Shown here piece after piece: positions 55,501-64,000 of a stretch of 64,000 nucleotides of DNA. This DNA is from Bicyclus anynana (taxonomy: Eukaryota > Arthropoda > Insecta > Lepidoptera > Nymphalidae): positions 17,504,962-17,568,961 of the forward strand of contig NC_069090.1 in NCBI RefSeq assembly GCF_947172395.1, written 5' to 3'. The notes beneath the pieces are model-generated. The model was not told the DNA's origin. It saw only the letters and a list, made by a program, of their open reading frames with translations, and did not search any database. Numbering within the stretch: the first letter of the stretch is position 1; every line of letters starts with the position of its first letter. The position numbers and the translations under genes were made by a program.

Positions 55501-55798
55501 TACTTCGTTGGTTAGTGTGGATCACGTGATCCTGGGTTCAAATCCCGACTGAGCTTTTCTTTCTCCTAAGAAACTTCAGTAAAACATTTTTAGAGGTTGA
55601 GTGTAACATCCCAGTGCCCCAGTCAGCAGAAGATCCGTTCATTATCATTAACATCTGAGAGTGATCATTATCATTAGCCCGCCTACCCACATTGGTGCAG
55701 CGTGGTGGGTGTAAGCTCCATATCCCCTCTCCTATATGGAGGGAGGCATGACCCTATAGTGGCTCCTCAAACTATTCACTTAAAATAAAATATATTTT
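55501..55798 (+). repeat. tRNA-like SINE head and dispersed repeat
   Basis: 55502-55560 has 'ttggttagtgtggatcacgt' and the B-box 'gggttcaaatcccgactgag'. 55676-55770 is the best copy of the dispersed repeat ('cccgcctacccacattggtg', 'cagcgtggtgggtgtaagct', 'ccatatcccctctcctatat'). Confidence 0.75.
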
Positions 55799-56003
55799 AG
55801 TAGCTGACGCCGCGCGGTTTTACCCTCGTGGTTACCGTTCCTGTAGGAATACGGGGATAATAAATACCCTAATATATTTAGCCTTCCTAGATAAGTGGAC
55901 TATCTAACATTGAAATAATTTTTCAAATCGGACCAGTAGTTCCTGTATTACCGCGTTCAAATAAACAAACAAACTCTTCAGGTTCATAATATTAGTAAGT
56001 ATG
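55799..56003 (+). repeat. LINE 3' tail fragment
   Basis: Copy of 61-251: 'tagctgacgccgcgcggttt', 'aatcggaccagtagttcctg', 'aaacaaactcttcaggttca', 'taatattagtaagtat'. Confidence 0.82.
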
Positions 56004-56327
56004 GATTAAATTACAATAAATCTACTCACAACATATTGCGATGTTACCCAAGTATTAAAAGTTTAATTTTCGGAAGTGTGTTTTTGTCGCAGTGCATCGT
56101 TTCATGGAGTGTTTCAGTACATGTTATGTAACGCTGAACGCGATGTGTGTTACACTTACACTTGTACAAACAAAGCTTTCGAGCACATCTGTGTGTCAGG
56201 AATACATTCCACTAGTCATACTTTACGGGAGAGCTCCTACTCGGATTTACTTTTTTCTAGTTCTTTTCTTATATGAAATTAATGTGGACGCCCACGACTT
56301 CGTTTGCCCTTACCTTACTTTACCTTA

Positions 56328-56692
56328 TCAGCCGATAGACGTCCACTGCTGGACATAGGCCTCTTGCATGAACCTCCAAGCACAACGATCTCGAGCCGCC
56401 AGCATCCAGCGGCTCGCTGCAACCCGCCTGATATCCTCGGTCCACTTAGCGGGGGGTCGCCCAACACTGCGCTTTCCGGTGCGGGGTCGCCATTCCAGCA
56501 CCTTGGGTCCCCAACGTTCATCGGCTCTTCGAACTATGTGGCCCGCTAATTGCCACTTCAGCTTCGCGACTCGTTGAGCTATGTCAGTGACTTTGGTTCG
56601 TCTGCGGATCTCCTCATTCCTGATTCGATCACGCAGAGAAACTCCAAGCATAGCTCGCTCCATCGCCCGCTGAGTTTGAGCCTTTCGGATTA
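56328..56692 (-). pseudogene. LINE ORF2 C-terminal fragment
   Basis: Minus-strand ORF whose similarity starts before its first ATG (K-A-Q-T-Q-R-A-M-E-R-A-M-L-G). Landmarks are 'RRRTKVTDIAQRVAKLKWQ', 'GHIVRRADERWGPKVLEWRP', 'RTGKRSVGRPPAKW' and 'YVQQWTSIG' at the stop. It is the C-terminal end of an endonuclease/reverse-transcriptase LINE and has no catalytic domain. It serves as the undamaged reference for the copy split at 23235. ORFs on the plus strand here are shadows. Confidence 0.9.
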
Positions 56693-59600
56693 AGAACGTT
56701 TGCCCTTAAACGTTCTTAGTCCGATCCTTTCGCAAAAAATCGGTCCTATAGTTAACCCGTTTCTTATTGTAACCTGTGGATCATACATGGTCCAGCGAGA
56801 GAGAGTCCAAGTTAATAATATAAAACAAGATTATTAAGAAAGTGGTGGTGTCATTATCAACTTTAACACCATAAGCCTTTTCAGATAGGTACCTAGTAAA
56901 AATTCAGTTTACAAGTAGAAACATACAACAATAAGAATTGTAGGTAATCCTTGTAAACAATGCTCTTCCGCTTACAATCTTTGCAACGATGCTCGAAATT
57001 AAAAACGAACGCGTCGATGTGAGTATCGAGAACACATTGTCGATGTTCCCGGCGACTAATGACAACAGCCAGACACTGTCCTTCCACAGTCAATACAGCA
57101 GCGCCACTGACTGGAACAAAGACTTCCTGTACGCGACAGTGTCCACGCCCATACGTTGTCGGGACTTTTTCCAATTTATTTAACAACAGTTTACTTAAAA
57201 CGGCAAATCTTGTAAGGGCTACATTACGTATCAGAAATATTATACCCCCCGATATGTATATAATATGTGTATATAATAGCATTCAAACTATGAGGTGCGT
57301 TTGGAACCCTCGTAACTTTAATTTTAAGTTTTCTACTATACTCATATCACCTTTTATCTAATACTTAATATTACCTGACGTTTCAAAAGTGCTTTTATAC
57401 GAATTATACCAAAATTATACCAAGTCTTATTTAAATAAAAGAATATTGACTTTGACTTATAAAAAATACAAATCATGTTTCGGACCTAAAATTATGGTCA
57501 TATTATAAATACACATGATGCCTGAATGACAGTCGGCTCGATAACTTGCATTTTTGACTACGTACCCCCAAACAACACGAAAATGTACAGTACATTGAAT
57601 TCTCCCATGATATTATTTCACGGGTAGCTGGTCTTCAGTCGTTATTTGCCAGAAAAGTTCCTGTGGGAAAAAGTAGAGCGCGGTCGTTGTGGTTTAATAT
57701 TGGTAAGTAAGTTATAATATTCGGATCGCCATCAATCGGAACTTTATGACGGAATTATCATTAAAAATTATGGAAGTGAGAAAATGGCGATTTAAGATGT
57801 ACAGTATTTTTGACTTAAGTACCTACTGTTAAACATCAAATTAGAGATTAATTTAAACTGTCTAATAAACAACCCTACTATATTTTTTATATTAAAACGA
57901 AATGCCTAATTATACACAATACGATACTAAGAAACACGTCATTTATAACATTATTAAACGCTACAATAAGTACCCTTAAATTAAATATTTAGCAAATACC
58001 CAACTTGCTAAATATTTAATATGAAGAAGTTAATGCAATGACAGTTGTAACGATTAAAATGTTCTATCACAAAAAATACTCGTAACAAATCCTTTCATTC
58101 TCGTTAGCGTCCGCCGGCCGAGCTACTCGTCGTCAGCATTCACCACGGCAAAGCTAAATTAAGCTCGGCAATAAGTAAAAATAAGTTCCACCTTAAATTT
58201 AATCCAAGGATAAAGTGATGGCTAAGTGTCGGGGGCAAAGAACTGTGATGAAAGCGTTTTCTCGTAACGAACCACTACTGGCTAGATGCACCCTCGACTT
58301 CCATTCGTCATTCATTTTTCGTGATAGGGCTAAGGTTGGCCATAGCACGAAAGGTTTATTTCGGATGCGATCAGCAAATTAATGAAAGACTTCCCTTCTG
58401 ATAAATAAAATACTGGCAGACGCCTGACGTTTTCACCCGCGTAGTTCCCTTTCCCAAGGGAAAACAGGAACTAAATATTTATAACTTGTTGAAGATGTAA
58501 TAAACTCGTAGCTTTTAAAATCAGTCTAATAATTTTTGGTTTTAAAACAAACAAAAATCAAATCTTGTCTCTTTAAAATACTAGTTGAAATCATAGTTTA
58601 GATGTTACCACTTATACGAATAATTTATTATCACTTAAACAAGTTAGTTGTAAACAAAAGACAAATGCCGTCATGTCTGCAATAGTCTATCTCCGTATGC
58701 GACGTGCGTAGATTAATTGAGTCCGTCCTGCTAACTGTACCGACGACATTACCATTTATTAAGCAGACATTGTTATGCTGGATATTATGAACATATATTG
58801 GTTTGATGGCGAAGATCAAAAACTCGAAGAACTAGACCTTAGGGTCTCAAACGCTGAATGGAAAAACCGCACTATACAAAGATCAGTGTTGACAGTTGGA
58901 CTAAGAACTAATAACAAAGAGCTGCTGGTCAAAGTAGCGGATCGATATTAAAAAGCATATGATCAGCAATGGACATACACTTGTTAAAAGTTCGTGATAC
59001 TGCTGGTAATAGATACAACAACAGATCTGAAATGACTATGAGTAAGACTTCATTTACATCTAATGACGTTTCGAGTGGTAGAGTCATAAATTCAGACAGC
59101 AATCAAAACTCCGATAATAATTTATATAATCCGATATAATAGTTCGCTGTTCAATCCCAAAATCACCGCATACGTATCTACTGATAATATCAGGCTCATG
59201 ACGCAAGCTTATCAGAATATGCGAACACTGAGCAGCCAATATCACTGATATGGCTAAATGATTCATGACACGCTAAAGAAAAGCGATACGGTACTGATTT
59301 GAGTATCACCAAACCTACCTCATTTCACTGAACTGTTGATATACTCCTGTTTTATAAATAAAGGCATATCACTACTAGTTATATTTTTATTGAGCTATAA
59401 AATACCTGTAAGCTTAAGAATTAGGTACTAGAAAATATTAACGTTTAAGGATTCTACATTTTACTAAAAAAATCAGGCACAGGCTAGTCCGGCAATTTCC
59501 TAAAAAGCAATTACTAACGATCATGCGAGGTTTGGTGCAACCTGAACTACTTTGCGAAGTCTATTGTTAGTGATTCACCGATACGAAAAGTAGTTCCTGA

Positions 59601-62600
59601 AATCTTGAAAAGGTAATTCCGCCGATTCCCCTTTTCCAAAACTCGGCAATTTGTTAATCAATTTGTATCATCAATTCCACAGCAACCTTTAAATAAACAA
59701 ACTGTTCCCTGCGCTATCACTTACGCTCATCGGTAAAATAACTTCATGTTACTCAATAAACCAGTCTCAAACCACTCAGACATTCCTCCACGACTCAAGA
59801 CACGTAAAAAATACATTTCTCGCCAATGTTTTATGCAGCGATCTCCAGCTCAGCAGTCGGCTGGGTTGACGTCTCCGGGAGGGCCCTCAGCCAGCTCTCA
59901 GGCCGGCTCGTTTACACCGCTCTCAGTCACTAAACACGCTTTTTATGCGCCCATAATTAAACCTGCGATCCCGTGCGCTACGCCCGCTAAATGAGGTTCA
60001 CGTGGGTTCAACTTAAAGACGTATTTTGTATAGAACTCGATCAAACTCGAAATATTAAAGCGAAGGCGCCTAATTACACGTAGCTCGGCGAAATAAGCCC
60101 GTCTTACATTTTTACTTTTTAATTACAAGTTTCCAGACTTAATATCGCTCCCTGATACGGCGCCTGGCGTGCGTTTCCTCGATATATGTTTTTTACTAAC
60201 GACCGACTAATGATTTGCGAAGTTAGATACTTACAATACTTTTCTCATCTTAAACAGTGCTAGTTTCTACGATTTCCAATTAAGTTTTACATACTCATGA
60301 ATAAACAAGTTTTAGAACTTCTACATACATACATGTAGTATTTAATGAATTTTACCTTTTTCCTCTTCCTCCTTCTTGCGCTACAACCCTTTGTGGGTTT
60401 TGACCTCCACAATCACTTTTTTGTTTATTCATGTTTTTTTATTTTCGATTTTGTATGTGGTATTCGTGGTAATTGATGGATTTTACCTATTTTTTACTAA
60501 ATAAATAATACCTTTTTTGTGACATCGAAATTATGCAAGTGAAAAAAAAAATTAAGATATTTGAATACCAAACTGCTATAATGGCTACATGACACATCAC
60601 ATTAGAAAGCCCAATGTTGGAAGACGCTAAATGGACTGACAACATCAAATGGTGCGTCGGAAGCCTCTGGAATTAATCAATTGAAGAAATTTTAATCACC
60701 CAATTAAGCGCGTACGTCAGGAGTTAACAAAGGAGACGTTTGAATTGTTTAAAATTGTACTCGCACGAATTAGCGGAGTGAATTTTTTATGTTCGTCCCC
60801 TCGTAGGGCGCCCTGCCGGCTGCCCGTCACCCTCTGTGTCGGGCGCCGCTGTGTTGTGACGCAATGAGCAGGATATTACAGGAAGTGCTAGTCAAGCGGA
60901 AGAGTCAAAAGCTGCTTTCAAAAGGGAACCTGATTTTCTGTATTTTAGGAAGTGTTATATGAAATCGTGGTTTTGGAGGATGGTTATAGACCACGTATAG
61001 TTTGGGCAGATCGTTCATTGATTTCATTAGAAGCATTTGATTGTGTATATGATCCTGATTCAAGTTTTCAAGTGTTTTTTATAAATATTATATCCTTACG
61101 AAATGTTCAGTTTGAGCATCTACATCTTTAGATTAGAAGTATTTTGATTGTATGTTTGGTTGTTCGGTGTTCGTTTCTAATTCAGTAACCAAAGGCACTC
61201 CGAAGACAATTAATTTTAGAATTTGTGCTCAACAAAATATTTCCCACGTAATAAGTAGTAAGCTTTTGAATCGTAATTATAAAGAAGTAGGTACTTCAAA
61301 TAATCTCCAAAAAGTTGAGTCTCGATGAGAGTGCACTGTAATCAGTAGGTCGAAGGAAACCAGCGCACAATGGCTCAATCCCGGCAATCAGCTAAAAGCC
61401 TGCAGCTCCCAGCCTCTCGCACGCTGCAGTCGCGCGGTGCATCATTACCGCTAAAGAGCTTCGTTGATGAGGAAAAACGCGGTCACGTGGCTTATCGCTA
61501 CTCCCTGCAGCTAGCTGTACTAACGACAAATATTCGATGTTATTTTTATATTTTCCATCTGTGGCCGGATTTGTATTCAAAATATTTATGTCAGCTCTCA
61601 TAATGTTGGTTTCTCTTTTACCAACTAAAACTAAAATTAAAACTAGCTTTTGGCCTCAATATTCACGTATAACAAAACTTGAAGATAATAAACTTCTACT
61701 ATATCTACAGGGTTAAAGTTTCATCTTAAACCTATCTTCCTAGATATACAACAATGACATTTGAGTAAGTAAATAATTTTATAGAAAAAACAAACTATTC
61801 CTTTCTTTCTACGTATAAATAATGAGTATCTATTATCTAAGTTTCCTGGTTAAAATGACGCGGATATATTCCGACAGGCAAGGATCACTTGGACTCTCGG
61901 GTAATCTAGCTAAAAGCCTCTGCCGATGTCGCAATTCATCTTCCAGCTGTGAGCACAATTACCGAGCAAAAAAAGGCTTTAACGTTTTATTAACGCCTCA
62001 CAAATATCCGAGAATTTTCTAATAAAACCGAGTAGCCTTTTGTAAATTACAACGTTAGCATCACTCTGCCATTAAATGACATCGAAATAAGTAACGCAAG
62101 ACTGATATGTAAACCACAAAGAACTTCATCGAACCTACAGTGGAAGTTCCTAAGAACTTGAGATGACAACAGAGAATATTTTTATTTACGATTATATGAA
62201 CTGTATTCAAGCCATGTACGAGTAAAAATATGGCTTACTGAATTCACTGTATTAAGCACAATTATTCGAAACGAATTTCTTTAGATGTACAATAAACTCG
62301 TCTATTATACAGACAAATGCAATATAATTTATAAAATTAGTTTTACATGTATTTATTCTCCTAAAAAAAATCACAGATAAAACGGTAATTTGTAGAAGCT
62401 TAAATGTCCAGCATTAAAGTTTCTACAAGAAAACTAAATCAATGGCCTTTCAATTAAAATGGTTTTCAAGATTTCTCCGACAAAGTGTACTAGTGCAATA
62501 AAAGAAGAAAACAATAAACCCAGTGAATAGTTGTACTAGGTCAGTTTAACTGTTGGACATCTACCGTTTGAACCGTTCTAAACATGTCCAAACAGAAATA

Positions 62601-64000
62601 GCGCGGAAGCTTCCTGCGCCGCACCCTCATGTTATTTATACGCTAATTATGAACAACAAGCCGCTGCGTCGTCGCAACTCTTCGTCAGCGCTTAGCTGTT
62701 TATTTGCTGTCAGCTACTGACTGTAGAGTTGTAGACAGTTGCTTTTGATCGACTTACAAAATTCAAGTTCTCAGTTCAGAGCATATTTTTAGGAGCTTTT
62801 AAATTGTTCTGTTATGTTGTGGTCAAACCTTTGAAGCTTCTTGATTTTCGATTTGATTTTCATTTGCTTAGAAATATTGTATACCTACTTTCGTATCTTA
62901 TCTTCATTATTAATACAACCGCACCATAGCACACGTCTGATAATAGAGTTGAAAGGTGATAAGACCATGAAAACTAAACGGGAAAATCCAAAGAGTTTGG
63001 TCATTTATTTTGGCCAACTGTTTGATGCTGCATGTAATACCTCGATCTGCTGATAACAATAGTTAAACGCTACAGGCCTGAACTGTAATTAGCGAGGCAA
63101 ACAATGGAACATTTTATTCTTTTTTTTTATTATTAATCTTCTTTGGATAACAAATTTGCTTGTCCAAACAACAAAATGTTTATGTTATACAAAGATGCAT
63201 TCCATTAGAAGAAACAATGCTTGGTAAACTCTCGGAATATCGCCGTTACGTTGTCCATATCATTTTAATGCATTTTGTAAACACAAATACAGACATAATG
63301 TTGTAATCATGACCCTTCCATATCCGAGTGAAATCGTGGAGCCCCAGCATTAAGTCGCAGTATCAAGTACATCGTACAATCAAGATTAGGAGTATCGGGC
63401 AAGTGGCGATTGGTGCGGAAAGTCTCCCTTTGTCCCCGTTCCGCTCTCCTGCCCGCCCTCTGCACCGCTGTCCCTACAACAATGTATAACCCCCTCGTAT
63501 CCTCGATTACTGCATTAATGGACTCCGCTGAAGACGTTAATGATTTCAGCCTCGCGTACGGTTCTGTGTGTAACAGACTGAAGCTATTAATCGTCGAAGA
63601 TCTTTTTAAGTGATCCATAAAATGAAGAATTTCTATTAAGAGACACACATGTGAACCTTTTTATCGAATCTGTTCTATAATTTTAGTCCCAATGTAGTGC
63701 ATAAATGGTCCCACCTGCTCGTGCCAAGATTTTGAGTAGATACCATTTTAGTCTATTTTATAGCCAACTTTTGGTTTTGAAAATTAAAGGACGTAGGACA
63801 AATTCTAAAATTACTTCGGAAATATTTCTTTAGTTAAGTTTGTCCCTCATTATTTACCTCAGTGATTATCTGACTCGCACTTTGTCGTATTTATAACAAC
63901 TCAGTTTCATTTTGTAACGCCTATTATATTCCATGAGGACAATAATGCAAGAAAACTCATTCTTTAGTTCCAAAGGATGTAGCTTGTTTGCATCCTCACG
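56693..64000. other. Non-coding DNA to the window end
   Basis: 57981-58019 is a 14-bp-stem hairpin ('ttaaatatttagca' and its reverse complement, 11-nt loop). 58413-58545 is a worn LINE tail ('cgcctgacgttttcacccgc'). 60780-60870 is a small GC-rich island. The ORF pairs at 56893-57361, 61370-61603 and 63307-63648 overlap on opposite strands without motifs. No exon of the nucleoredoxin-like gene is recognised. Confidence 0.5.

Noticed and set aside
56893..57361. Possible gene on either strand (129 and 100 codons)
   Set aside because: No recognisable domain in any frame and no splice sites that extend it; kept as non-coding.

Overview
This is a window of nuclear DNA from an insect, almost certainly a moth or butterfly (Lepidoptera). 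The grounds are AT-rich intergenic DNA, short GC-rich exons with GT/AG introns, a eukaryotic tRNA, and many repeats of lepidopteran type: tRNA-derived SINEs, LINE 3' tails ending in GATGATGAT runs or 'ttcgtccgcg' phrases, foldback MITEs and a Kabuki/CsRn1-like LTR element. No bacterial or viral genome features are present. Family names come from recognition of motifs, not from a search.

Layout. 1-28,340 is repeat-rich and gene-poor. It holds a broken non-LTR retrotransposon (about 1260-3935) split by a 551-bp TA-flanked MITE that itself carries a second copy nested inside it, a decayed histone H4 pseudogene (6912-7120, minus), one intact tRNA-Arg(ACG) at 18803-18875, several SINEs, palindromic MITEs, and a third copy of the 551-bp MITE inside a LINE 3' end (23236-23786). 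28,988-38,835 is the gene-rich core, all on the minus strand. EME1 (10 exons, 423 codons; non-catalytic partner of the MUS81 structure-specific nuclease) lies upstream of RMND1 (7 exons, 384 codons; mitochondrial DUF155 protein of the translation machinery). Both models close in frame across every splice junction. Directly downstream of the RMND1 stop, the last 125 bp of its final exon has been amplified into a head-to-tail array of ten copies.

From about 41,660 a CpG-rich promoter/5'UTR leads into the first exon (42,094-42,471, plus) of a nucleoredoxin-like gene. No further exons were recognised, so the rest may lie beyond the window, with a first intron of at least 21 kb. That intron would contain a CsRn1/Kabuki-like Ty3/Gypsy element (about 43,246-47,121, minus) with apparently identical LTRs and gag plus protease-RT-RNase H, but with integrase missing by an in-frame loss. 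47,122-64,000 is repeat and unique non-coding DNA with no exon I can support.

The most interesting signals are the satellite made from a coding exon at the end of RMND1, the self-nested MITE with a shared target site, and a start-stop codon pair directly before the nucleoredoxin-like ATG. The two nuclear genes share strand and neighbourhood, but I see no functional link between them.
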